In this document: piece by piece, positions 34,744 to 43,435 of the stretch
How the letters are laid out: each line of letters begins with the position of its first letter
How positions within the stretch are numbered: the first letter of the stretch is position 1
Notes under the pieces: generated by a model
Told to the model about the DNA's origin: nothing
The model's database searches: none
Seen by the model: only the letters and a program-made list of their open reading frames with translations
Program-made: the position numbers and the translations under genes
From: Candidatus Poribacteria bacterium
Lineage (GTDB): Bacteria; Poribacteria; WGA-4E; WGA-3G
Assembly: GCA_022824265.1 (NCBI GenBank)
Contig: JAJEAG010000096.1
Coordinates: forward strand, 1 to 64,000
Length of the DNA stretch: 64,000 nt
Reading direction: 5' to 3'

Positions 34744-36201
34744 ATGGGATTAAAAATATATAATTCCCTAAGTCGGCAACTTGAAGAATTTTCACCTTTG
34801 ACGGATGGACACGTCTCAATGTACAGTTGCGGTCCCACCGTCTACGACTATATCCATATCGGGAATGCTCGGACAGCACTCATTACTGATATAATACGCA
34901 GGTATCTTGAATACAGAGGATATGCTGTCAAATTAGTTCAAAATTTGACAGATATTGATGACAAAATTATCGCTCGAGCGAAAACACTCGGTATCAGTTC
35001 TGGGCAACTGGCACAGACCAACGGTAAGGCATATTTTGAAGACACACAACGGTTGGGAATTCAACCCGCTGATGTTCATCCTAAAGCAACAGAACATATC
35101 CCTGAGATGATTGAGCTTATTCAGATGCTTATTGACAAAGGAGCTGCCTATGTCATTGATGGCAGTGTATATTACCGTGTCAATTCATTCAATGAATACG
35201 GTAAGTTGTCACGTCGAAAGCCTGAAGACTTGTTAGCTGGGGCGCGCGTTGAAGTTGATGAACGTAAAGAAGACCCGCGGGATTTTGATATGTGGAAGGC
35301 AGCGAAACCTGGGGAACCCTCTTGGGATAGTCCATGGGGACCCGGAAGACCTGGATGGCACATTGAATGCTCATCTATGGCTATGAAACATCTTGGTGAG
35401 ACAATTGATATCCATGCTGGTGGTGAAGACCTCCTGTTTCCGCATCACGAAAACGAAATTGCACAGAGCGAATTGGCAACAGGTAAGCCTTTTGCAAAAT
35501 ATTGGGTTCATGTCGCTTTTCTCAAAATAGATGGTAGACGGATGGGTAAATCTGAAGAAAATTTTATATTTTTAAGAGAAGCATTAGACAGATATCCAGC
35601 AGAGGTAATTCGTCATTTTCTCATTTCTGCTCATTACCGGCATCCACTTGATTACAGTTTGGAGAGTTTGCAGAAATCGGAATCAGCACTAAAACGGTTG
35701 AATAACTGTATAGAATCACTGCAAAAATATCATGAAGAGATACCCGATGCAGCTGAAATTGACAACGCCACACCATTTAATGTATCTGAGACCAACATGA
35801 ATCTGCTATCTGCGATAGACACCATGCAGTCTCGGTTTACCGCTGCGATGGATGCTGATTTCAATTCCGCACAAGCAGTTGGATCAATATTTTCACTTGT
35901 GAGTCAAGTCAATAAAGCAATTGGATCTTCAAACGGAGTTTTACCTAATACCTTCGCAAGCGCATACAGAAAATTAACCGAAATCTGCCAAGTACTCGGG
36001 ATCTATACGATAAACGAAGATAACACAGATACCACCACAGAAAATTTTGATGCTCTGATTGAACTTTTGTTGGAAATAAGACAAGGTGCCCGAGATCAGA
36101 AAGATTGGGATACATCCGACAAGATTCGTGATCGACTTAAACAACTCAACATTGAAATCAAAGATACTCATGAGGGATCTACTTGGAAATTTATTACGTA
36201 A
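34744..36201 (+). CDS. cysS: Cysteinyl-tRNA synthetase
   Basis: A 485-residue class Ia synthetase: zinc Cys C29 in MYSCGPTVYD, HIGN (38-41) as the HIGH motif, zinc-site WHIECSSMA, GGEDLLFPHHENE, and RRMGKSEENF as the KMSKS loop. It charges tRNA-Cys. The G of RMGKS replaces the usual S of KMSKS, a conservative variant. An AAGGGA stretch precedes the ATG. The C-terminal DALR and anticodon-binding helices are intact. Confidence 0.96.
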   Translation: MGLKIYNSLSRQLEEFSPLTDGHVSMYSCGPTVYDYIHIGNARTALITDIIRRYLEYRGYAVKLVQNLTDIDDKIIARAKTLGISSGQLAQTNGKAYFEDTQRLGIQPADVHPKATEHIPEMIELIQMLIDKGAAYVIDGSVYYRVNSFNEYGKLSRRKPEDLLAGARVEVDERKEDPRDFDMWKAAKPGEPSWDSPWGPGRPGWHIECSSMAMKHLGETIDIHAGGEDLLFPHHENEIAQSELATGKPFAKYWVHVAFLKIDGRRMGKSEENFIFLREALDRYPAEVIRHFLISAHYRHPLDYSLESLQKSESALKRLNNCIESLQKYHEEIPDAAEIDNATPFNVSETNMNLLSAIDTMQSRFTAAMDADFNSAQAVGSIFSLVSQVNKAIGSSNGVLPNTFASAYRKLTEICQVLGIYTINEDNTDTTTENFDALIELLLEIRQGARDQKDWDTSDKIRDRLKQLNIEIKDTHEGSTWKFIT

Positions 36202-36364
36202 ATCTAACATCGTAGAGCGAATTTCTTTGTGTCAGAACCTATCGTATTATGTCACTATAACGCACTGAAATCTCGTTTGCACTATTCATGAAAATGGAAA
36301 AACACTTCGGCATTCTGCCGTTTAATATATAAACGCTACATTAGCGTGTACAAAGGAGTTACAA

Positions 36365-36985
36365 ATGAATCTGAAAGCAATAGGTCTCGTTTCATTACTT
36401 TGCCTTTCTGCTGCATTTATTGGGTGTGCTGCACTTTTTTCTAGTCAAGAGTGGAGCGAAAATTACTCACTAATGGATGGCACACAATCAACAACACCAC
36501 AGGCGATTGATGGTAACTTAAACACTATAGGAGAGGCAGTCTTTCCCGGTAACGTAGTAGGCATGAGTCCTGCATCGGAAGTAGTAATTACGTTGCCAGA
36601 TAAAAAGAAAATTCGTCGCATTGTTGTGTATTCGGATAATGTAATAGAATTTGATGTATTTGTGGCAAAAGACAGCATCTCAACCGACAGAAACTGGACA
36701 TTGATTAAAGAAATAAAGAATGCAAGAATCAATCCTACCACTGTTTCAGTATTAGTGCCTTATCCTACTGATCGAGTTCGTCTAAGGGTAATAAAAACAA
36801 GTGACGATGCAGCAAAGAGTCGAGAGTTTACCTCACGAAATCCTGGTTTTATAAGGGCATCGAATCGCCGTTCCGTTGGCAGGTTCCAAGAAATAGAATT
36901 ATACGGATATAAAACTTCTGAACAAGTTGAGGTAGAACAAGAAACTGATAAGCGCGAACAAGAACTTGATGACTTGCTTAACTAA
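36365..36985 (+). CDS. Lipoprotein with a discoidin-like beta-sandwich
   Basis: A 206-residue lipoprotein: signal segment 4-19 and lipobox IGC with Cys21. The mature part looks like a beta-sandwich of the F5/8 type C (discoidin) kind: AIDGNLNTIGEA, VVITLPDKKKIRRIVVYSDNVIEFDVFV, ending GRFQEIELYGY. A charged, helical C-terminal tail follows (about 185-206). It is related in plan to the lipoprotein at 37091. A carbohydrate or surface-binding role is an inference. AAAGGAG precedes the ATG. Confidence 0.7.
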   Translation: MNLKAIGLVSLLCLSAAFIGCAALFSSQEWSENYSLMDGTQSTTPQAIDGNLNTIGEAVFPGNVVGMSPASEVVITLPDKKKIRRIVVYSDNVIEFDVFVAKDSISTDRNWTLIKEIKNARINPTTVSVLVPYPTDRVRLRVIKTSDDAAKSREFTSRNPGFIRASNRRSVGRFQEIELYGYKTSEQVEVEQETDKREQELDDLLN

Positions 36986-37009
36986 GAATAACATCAAGAC
37001 ATGGTTCAT

Positions 37010-37038
37010 GGTGGATGTTATTATAACACCGCCTTTTC
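37010..37038 (+). terminator. Rho-independent terminator after the first lipoprotein gene
   Basis: GGTGG-A-TGTTA (37010-37020) pairs with TAACACCGCC (37024-37033), with one bulged A, one G-T wobble and loop TTA. It is followed by TTTTCTT. Confidence 0.7.
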
Positions 37039-37090
37039 TTTATACTATGGAACGGTTTATATTCCGTTCCTCGTGAGTAGGAGGTAATAC

Positions 37091-37678
37091 ATGCGTTTAG
37101 GTTTATTGTGTGTGATTTTCTGTGTGATAATTGGGTTGGCTGGATGTATCCTTTCTTCTACCCCATCTCTTAACTGGGGTAAAAACATTGCTATCATGGC
37201 ATCAGGAAGCGACCCTAAGTTCCATGATGACAATCTATATACCGTTGGAGAAACATCCAGTATTCGTGAAAGTGAAAAGGACAAAGCTTCACAAGATGAA
37301 GCAGACAACTTCACAGAAGCAGTACTCACATGGAATGTCCCGCAGACGATACAACACATCGTCATCAAAGCACAAGAAGGACAGCTTGAATTCTTTGAAA
37401 TTCAGTATATGAATGAAGACGAAAAGTGGGTTACAGTTAAAAAAGTTAGCGACAACATGCGTCCCATCTATAAATATACATTTAGGGAACCTGTTGTTAC
37501 ATCCAAGTTTCGACTGAAAGTACCACGTAGGTGGGATTCACGACGCGTTGGAGGTCAAAGCCGTTATAAACGTTCTGAAACTGGGGCACCAACTGCTGCA
37601 GAATATAGGAAAATTCAGGAAATTGAAATCTATTATGCACTTCCAACATCTGATACAGATGTCTCACCAATGCAATAA
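37091..37678 (+). CDS. Lipoprotein, paralogue of the upstream gene
   Basis: A 195-residue lipoprotein: signal segment about 2-17, lipobox LAGC with Cys19, then a discoidin-like beta-sandwich (DDNLYTVGETSS, AVLTWNVPQTIQHIVIKAQEGQLEFFEIQYM, ending AEYRKIQEIEIYYA). Plan and length match the lipoprotein at 36365, so the two look like an ancient tandem pair. A strong ribosome binding site AGGAGGT precedes the ATG. Function unknown; a surface-binding role is possible. Confidence 0.68.
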   Translation: MRLGLLCVIFCVIIGLAGCILSSTPSLNWGKNIAIMASGSDPKFHDDNLYTVGETSSIRESEKDKASQDEADNFTEAVLTWNVPQTIQHIVIKAQEGQLEFFEIQYMNEDEKWVTVKKVSDNMRPIYKYTFREPVVTSKFRLKVPRRWDSRRVGGQSRYKRSETGAPTAAEYRKIQEIEIYYALPTSDTDVSPMQ

Positions 37679-37744
37679 TAGAATTACTTTTAGTTCAGAG
37701 TACTAATACCACATAGGTCATTTGAATTTAGGAGAATATATATA

Positions 37745-38947
37745 TTGTCGGAAATGCTATCTCAGGAATCAACAAACCTTCTCCATCTCAGTTTGATCCA
37801 AGGTATAGGACCAAAAACCGTCCAATTCTTGGTTGACATTTTTGGTAGTGCGGAAAAAGTGATTAATGCTACTACTCAAGAACTGGAAAAGATCACTGAA
37901 CTTTCTAATTCAGCACGCGAATCTCTGATCAACAAAAAACTTGGATGTCCTTTAGAACGCGAACTGGAATTGATCCAAGAATATGAGTGTCAGATAATTA
38001 CTTATTATGATGCAGCATATCCAACACTGTTGAAGGAAATTGACACACCTCCTTTACTACTATATGTTAGAGGAGAGTTGAAACCAGAAGACGCACTCAG
38101 CATAGCAATAGTAGGTTCCAGAGATGCAAAAGATTATGGACGACGAGTCAGTTATCAATTGGCACATCAACTTATTAACCGAGGTTTGACGGTTGTAAGT
38201 GGGTTTGCAAAAGGTATAGATGCTTGTGCTCACCGAGGTGCTTTGGAGGCTGGTGGTAGAACTGTCGCTGTTATGGGAAACGGACTTAGTTTAATCTATC
38301 CTGCGTCCAACCGTGATTTGGTGGATAAAGTTATTGAGTCAGGGGCATTAATCTCTGAGTTTCCCATGGGTATGAAGCCGAGATCTGAAAATTTTCCAAG
38401 ACGAAACAGAATCATCAGCGGATTAACACTTGGCACCGTTGTGGTTGAGGCATCAAACCGAAGTGGAGCACTTATAACCGCACGTCTCGCAACCGAACAA
38501 GGTAGAGAGGTATTCGCAGTTCCAGGTGAGATTTTTTCTGAACTATCAACTGGGACGCATAGGTTAATCGATAACGGTGCGAAGCTTATTAGTACCGTAG
38601 ATGATTTGTTAGAAGCTCTACCGCAACATGCATTACGACAAATATCTGCTAATACACCATCTATAGCGACAGATAAGAACAGAGATATTCCTGAAACACC
38701 GTTAATTGACAGCAGAACCGCAACAACTGCTGCACAAGATGAAGTTTTACCTGTAAGTCCACCACCAGATTTAACTGATGATGAATCAAAGATATTTAAT
38801 GCTATTGAAATTCCATCGTCCCATATTGATACCATCGTCAGATCAACCCAACTACCGATTAACCAAGTTTCGAGTGTTCTATTGATGTTGGAACTCAAAG
38901 GTGCAATTCAGCAGTTACCCGGTAAGTTGTTTACCAAAGCTATTTGA
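37745..38947 (+). CDS. dprA: DNA-processing protein DprA
   Basis: A 400-residue DprA/Smf: N-terminal helix-hairpin-helix (LIQGIGPKTVQFLVDIFG), the Rossmann-like DprA domain (about 80-300: IVGSRDAKDYGRR, VSGFAKGIDACAHRGALEAGG, SGALITARLATEQGREVFAVPGE) and a C-terminal winged-helix (about 340-395). It loads RecA on single-stranded DNA during transformation. The TTG start is supported by AGGAGA 9 nt upstream. Other competence genes are not in the window. Confidence 0.93.
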   Translation: MSEMLSQESTNLLHLSLIQGIGPKTVQFLVDIFGSAEKVINATTQELEKITELSNSARESLINKKLGCPLERELELIQEYECQIITYYDAAYPTLLKEIDTPPLLLYVRGELKPEDALSIAIVGSRDAKDYGRRVSYQLAHQLINRGLTVVSGFAKGIDACAHRGALEAGGRTVAVMGNGLSLIYPASNRDLVDKVIESGALISEFPMGMKPRSENFPRRNRIISGLTLGTVVVEASNRSGALITARLATEQGREVFAVPGEIFSELSTGTHRLIDNGAKLISTVDDLLEALPQHALRQISANTPSIATDKNRDIPETPLIDSRTATTAAQDEVLPVSPPPDLTDDESKIFNAIEIPSSHIDTIVRSTQLPINQVSSVLLMLELKGAIQQLPGKLFTKAI

Positions 38948-38959
38948 GAGGTATAATAA

Positions 38960-39940
38960 GTGAATTCAACTGAATTAGATTTTGAAAGACCTCTAATTGA
39001 ATTGGAACGTCATCTTATACAACTTGACGCTTTCACGGAAGAACATCCAGATTTAGATCTTACAGAAGGCATTGCAGCACTCAAACAGAACGCTAACTCA
39101 CTCACAAAACAGACCTTCCAAAGACTGAGTCGATGGGATAAAGTGCGGTTAGCCAGACATCCACAACGTCCACAAGCTCCTTTATACATTGACTCTCTTC
39201 TTGATGATCCCGTTGAACTCCGTAGCGATAAGTTATACGGTGATGACCGAGCACTCATCGGGGGTTTAGCATGGTTTGATGAGCAGCCTATTGTCTACCT
39301 TGCACAACAGAAAGGTACTAATCTTGTTGAACGGCAGGAGATGAACTTTGGTTATACACATCCAGAAGGTTACAGAAAAGCCAGACGTCTAATGCAGTTA
39401 GCAAACAAATTCAACCGTCCTTTGATCTGTTTTGTTGATACACCTGGCGCACATTTTGATCTCCGTTCTGAAGAATACGGACAAGCGTCTGCAATTGCAG
39501 ACAACCTTGCGGAAATGATGCAAATGCGCGTTCCCATTCTCGTCATTATTATTGGTGAAGGTGGGAGTGGTGGTGCATTGGCAATTGCAGTTGGTAATCG
39601 TGTTCTAATGATGGAATATGCAGTTTACTGTGTTGCCCCTCCCGAAGCGTGTAGTGGCATCGTTTGGAAAGATAAAGGTGAACATGCCCCTGAAGCAACC
39701 GAAGGTTATAAACCCACTGCTCCAGACTTACTGAAGATAGGCATCATTGACCAAATGATTAAGGAACCACTTGGTGGTGCCCATAGAGACCCGGAAGCTG
39801 CTGTCCGTAACGTCAAACGAGCGATAAAGAAGCACCTAAATGAATTAATAGATATGACTGAAGAACAATTAATTCAACAACGTTATGAACGCTATCGAAA
39901 TCTCGGACTTTATGGAGAAGATGACAATAACTGCCCATGA
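38960..39940 (+). CDS. accA: Acetyl-CoA carboxylase carboxyltransferase subunit alpha
   Basis: A 326-residue AccA: N-terminal helices (FERPLIELERHLIQLDAFTEE), GDDRALIGGLAWFDEQPIVYLAQQKG, FGYTHPEGYRKARRLMQLANKFNRP, VDTPGAHFDLRSEEYGQASAIA, GEGGSGGALAIAVGNRVLMMEYAVYCVAPPEA. It transfers the carboxyl from biotin-carrier protein to acetyl-CoA, the first step of fatty-acid synthesis. GTG start with GAGAGGT upstream. AccD is not adjacent. It overlaps the next gene by 4 nt. Confidence 0.95.
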   Translation: MNSTELDFERPLIELERHLIQLDAFTEEHPDLDLTEGIAALKQNANSLTKQTFQRLSRWDKVRLARHPQRPQAPLYIDSLLDDPVELRSDKLYGDDRALIGGLAWFDEQPIVYLAQQKGTNLVERQEMNFGYTHPEGYRKARRLMQLANKFNRPLICFVDTPGAHFDLRSEEYGQASAIADNLAEMMQMRVPILVIIIGEGGSGGALAIAVGNRVLMMEYAVYCVAPPEACSGIVWKDKGEHAPEATEGYKPTAPDLLKIGIIDQMIKEPLGGAHRDPEAAVRNVKRAIKKHLNELIDMTEEQLIQQRYERYRNLGLYGEDDNNCP

Positions 39941-41067
39941 AGATCCGAACCATTACCACTGGCATCCCATACCCTTTCTCTCCATTCCAACTTCAACGTG
40001 CAGCAAGATTTAATAATGCTTGTCAATCCTATTTTGACGCGAACGGATTTGAAGTGCAAACAACCCGTGTTAGTAGTCAAATCTGGGATGAAGCACGTGT
40101 TATAGACACAATCCTTGTGTTAGAATCAGAAGCAAAAGAATTAGGAATTGAGTTTCTTAACTTAGGGACTATTTTTCCAGAGAAGCATTATACAAAATCA
40201 CATCTCGCTATTGTTGCAGATGTTATTGTCCAGAGTGAGATTCTCTTTGCGACGACTACACTCACAACACAATCAGGACAAATTTCCAAAGATGCAACAA
40301 AAAGTACTGCTGAAATTATTCAACAGATAGCACACCAAACCGATGTTGGTTACGGAAACTTACGTTTTGCAGCATTGATGAACTGTCCTCCAAACACACC
40401 ATTCTTCCCTGCTGCATTCTGGAACGACACAAGAACAAACTTCGGTATAGGTTGGCAAGCATCTGATCTTATTCAGGATGCTTTTACTAATTCCCCAGAT
40501 TTAGATACTGCTCTACAGAAATTAAAGAACATCATGGAAGAAGAAGGACAAAGGATTGTCACGCTTGCTGAAACAATGGCAAAGGAGTGGGGAATAAAGT
40601 TTGTTGGTATTGATGTATCACCAGCACCAATGGGTGACGAAAGTATCGCTTATGCAATGGAACAACAACTTCCCGGATGTTTTGGAGATAGTGGCACTTT
40701 GACAGTTGCTGCGGGAATAACGCGTACACTCCGCTCACTTTCCTTGCCGTTATGCGGATATTCAGGGTTAATGCTACCTGTCCTTGAAGATGTCGGATTG
40801 GGAAAACGTAGTGAGGAGTGTTATTTCAATTTGGACAGCCTCTTACTCTATTCCTCTGTTTGCGGTACAGGTCTGGACACAATTCCCATCCCAGGAGATG
40901 CTACGACAACGCAAATCACTGCTATTTTGACTGATGTTGCCACCCTCTCTATCCAACTCAATAAACCTCTATCTGTCCGTCTTTTTCCTGTTCCCGGACT
41001 CAAAGCAGGTGACATCACACAGTTTGAATCCCCTTATCTTACAAACACTGCCGTGATGCAGATATAA
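39937..41067 (+). CDS. DUF711 family protein
   Basis: A 376-residue protein of the DUF711 family (glycyl-radical-like fold in known structures): MKIRTITTGI, VIDTILVLESEAKELGIEFLNLGTIFP, FFPAAFWNDTRTNFGIGWQASDLI, GIDVSPAPMGDESIAYAME and CGTGLDTIPIPGD. Family members are implicated in cell-cycle or metabolic roles without a proven reaction. ATG start overlapping accA (ATGA), so the two are translationally coupled. Confidence 0.78.
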   Translation: MKIRTITTGIPYPFSPFQLQRAARFNNACQSYFDANGFEVQTTRVSSQIWDEARVIDTILVLESEAKELGIEFLNLGTIFPEKHYTKSHLAIVADVIVQSEILFATTTLTTQSGQISKDATKSTAEIIQQIAHQTDVGYGNLRFAALMNCPPNTPFFPAAFWNDTRTNFGIGWQASDLIQDAFTNSPDLDTALQKLKNIMEEEGQRIVTLAETMAKEWGIKFVGIDVSPAPMGDESIAYAMEQQLPGCFGDSGTLTVAAGITRTLRSLSLPLCGYSGLMLPVLEDVGLGKRSEECYFNLDSLLLYSSVCGTGLDTIPIPGDATTTQITAILTDVATLSIQLNKPLSVRLFPVPGLKAGDITQFESPYLTNTAVMQI

Positions 41068-41146
41068 TCAAAATACACGAACAGAAGCATGGATGCCTTT
41101 TTTTCTTGTCAATTGCCACATCTTTTGATATGATGATTTCAATACT

Positions 41147-41180
41147 TTGACACTCGGTGTCTACCTTGTACAGATACAAA
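41147..41180 (+). promoter_or_regulatory. Possible promoter/operator region before the cupin gene
   Basis: TTGACA (41147-41152) with TACAGA (41169-41174) at 16-nt spacing is a weak promoter. A palindrome GACAC-TCG-GTGTC (41149-41161) overlaps the -35 box, and TTGTA-CAGA-TACAA (41166-41179) covers the -10. These could be operators, or chance. Confidence 0.35.
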
Positions 41181-41193
41181 GGAGGCATTTAAA

Positions 41194-41922
41194 ATGTATA
41201 TGCGGCATTGGTTACAAAGTCCTTCAAGTCTTACACACGGAAATATCATTAAACGTGAGATCTTTTGTAAACGGACAGAAGAAAATTCAGATAAAGAAGG
41301 AGCAATTCTCAGGTATGTAGACAGTTTTTCACGATGTTACCTTGAACCACGAATTGCTTCAGTTCCGACTTCATTAAATGATCGGCAATTTATCTTTTAT
41401 ATCGTTGACGGTTCAGGTATATTTGAAGCAGGAGATGTAAAACAGCAAGTTACAGAAGGTGATGCAATCCTAATTCCTCCCGGATTGTCCCATGTTCTAA
41501 ATAACCCAGAAAACACCCCATTAGAATTCCTGATTTTGGAAGAGATCATTCCGGAAGGTGTTGAGGTATCACGTAAAGACGTGCTCATAAGAAACTACCG
41601 TGAACGACCTTTAAGTCAAGGGCATTGGACCCATCTCGTCCATCCAATTTTCGGTCAAGATGACGGTTTAGTAGTCCTCCATTCTGTGTTGGTTGTACGA
41701 ATTGAAGCAATGCAGACTCCTGACACACATGGGCACGGTCCGGATATGGACGAAGTATGGTATATGCTAAAAGGAAACGGTATTCACATTGTCAGTAGGA
41801 ATGTGTATCGTCAGATGCCCGGTGATGCTGTTTCTGTCGCACCATCAGAACCAGGGCATAGTCTAATCAATGACACAGAAGAACCTTTAATAACCTTCTA
41901 TTTCGCTCGGTATAACCGGTAA
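41194..41922 (+). CDS. Double-cupin protein
   Basis: A 242-residue protein with two cupin barrels (about 50-125 and 150-240). In the first, EGDAILIPPGLSHVLNN and, in the second, DTHGHGPDMDEVWYMLKGNGIHIV with MPGDAVSVAPSEPGHSL are visible. The second barrel keeps the metal-binding His/Glu set; the first looks poorer. Strong ribosome binding site AAAGGAGG. It lies 10 nt before a sulfatase gene, so the two probably act together, perhaps on a sugar or other carbohydrate. Confidence 0.8.
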   Translation: MYMRHWLQSPSSLTHGNIIKREIFCKRTEENSDKEGAILRYVDSFSRCYLEPRIASVPTSLNDRQFIFYIVDGSGIFEAGDVKQQVTEGDAILIPPGLSHVLNNPENTPLEFLILEEIIPEGVEVSRKDVLIRNYRERPLSQGHWTHLVHPIFGQDDGLVVLHSVLVVRIEAMQTPDTHGHGPDMDEVWYMLKGNGIHIVSRNVYRQMPGDAVSVAPSEPGHSLINDTEEPLITFYFARYNR

Positions 41923-41932
41923 AGGATAAAGT

Positions 41933-43390
41933 ATGGCTGACAAACCACACGTGCTTCTCATCTCAACTGATCATTGGCCCAATTCACTACTCGGAGTCAA
42001 TGAACATCCAGATATTCAAACACCGACACTTGACTCACTTGCTCGCGCTGGCACCCGATTCACTAACGGATATAGCGAATGCCCTGTCTGTGTCCCCGCA
42101 CGAAAAACCTTAATGACAGGGACAACAACACGCACACACAAAGACAGAGTTTTCAATGACAAGCAAGGTATAAACGGACTTCCTACAATCGCACAGACGT
42201 TTCGGGACGCAGGATATCAGGCTTATGCTGTCGGTAAGTTACACGTCTACCCGCAACGTGACCGCATCGGGTTTGACGATGTAATTTTAGGTGAAGAAGG
42301 TAGACTGCAATACGGTGTTATTGACGATTATGAACTCTTTCTCGGTGATAGAGGGTATGCTGGACAGCAGTTCGCACACGGTATGTGTAACAACGATTAT
42401 CTCAACCGACCTTGGCATCTGCCAGAAGATTGTCATGTAACGAACTGGAGCACACAACAGATGGTTAGGATGATCAAACGGCGCGACCCAACCCGACCAG
42501 GATTCTGGTTCCTATCCTACTGTCATCCACATCCACCATTAGCACCGCTTCAGTGTTATATGGATATGTATAGAGATATTGATATAGGTATGCCATATCA
42601 CGGTGAATGGTCTAAGGACACAGAAAAATTGCCATTACCACTAAAATCACGGCAAGCACAGGATGCGCGATACAATGAAAATCTTATCCGTTCAGCACGT
42701 CAAGCATTTTATGCTTTATGTACACAAATTGACCATCAACTACGTCTCGTTATCGGAACACTGCGCGAAGAAGGTCTGTTAAACAATACTATCATACTCT
42801 TTACTTCTGATCACGGAGATATGCTTGGGAATCATAGAATGTGGGCAAAACGTGTCTATTATGAAGATTCTGCTAATGTACCAATGATTCTTGTCGGTGC
42901 TGCTGGTGACGACAGAGTAGGACACCACAGAGTTGATGACCGACTCGTCGGATGGCAGGACGTTATGCCAACGCTGCTACACCTTGCTGGTGTTGGTATA
43001 CCAGATACAGTGGATGGTATGCCAATGGTAGGTGACAATAAACGTGAATGGCTATATGGAGAAGTTGGTTCCGGTAGTAGTGCTACCCGAATGATTCATG
43101 AAGGACGTTTCAAACTCATCTACTATGCTATGGGAAACTATAGACAACTCTTTGATTTGGAAGAGGATCCGAAAGAACTAAATGACCTGTCTGAATCATC
43201 AGAACATGCTGAAATACTTGAGCGATTGACGAACCATCTGATAGGTGAACTTTACGGAGGCGATGAGAAATGGGTGCAAGATGGGAAACTTGTTGGTCTA
43301 CCAGACAAGGAATATCGTCCATCTGCAAACAGAAGTCTATCCGGACAGCGTGGTCTTCACTGGCCTCAATCTCCATCTACTGGACGTTGA
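41933..43390 (+). CDS. Sulfatase (type I, Cys-type, CVPAR)
   Basis: A 485-residue sulfatase. The formylglycine motif is CVPAR at C53 (PVCVPARKTLMTG), preceded by LISTDHWPNSL for metal binding, with FTSDHGDMLGNHRMWAKRV later. The fourth motif residue is Ala rather than the more usual Ser/Pro, which maturases tolerate. No signal peptide. Co-directional with the cupin gene. It differs enough from the sulfatase at 12569 to act on another substrate. Confidence 0.9.
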   Translation: MADKPHVLLISTDHWPNSLLGVNEHPDIQTPTLDSLARAGTRFTNGYSECPVCVPARKTLMTGTTTRTHKDRVFNDKQGINGLPTIAQTFRDAGYQAYAVGKLHVYPQRDRIGFDDVILGEEGRLQYGVIDDYELFLGDRGYAGQQFAHGMCNNDYLNRPWHLPEDCHVTNWSTQQMVRMIKRRDPTRPGFWFLSYCHPHPPLAPLQCYMDMYRDIDIGMPYHGEWSKDTEKLPLPLKSRQAQDARYNENLIRSARQAFYALCTQIDHQLRLVIGTLREEGLLNNTIILFTSDHGDMLGNHRMWAKRVYYEDSANVPMILVGAAGDDRVGHHRVDDRLVGWQDVMPTLLHLAGVGIPDTVDGMPMVGDNKREWLYGEVGSGSSATRMIHEGRFKLIYYAMGNYRQLFDLEEDPKELNDLSESSEHAEILERLTNHLIGELYGGDEKWVQDGKLVGLPDKEYRPSANRSLSGQRGLHWPQSPSTGR

Positions 43391-43435
43391 ATGTTCTGAC
43401 TAAATGTGGTATTATTTTAACACGTGAGGTAAAAG

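Noticed and set aside
41084-41103. Terminator after the DUF711 gene (GCATGGATGCC then T run)
   Set aside because: Only three base pairs can form around a four-nt loop.
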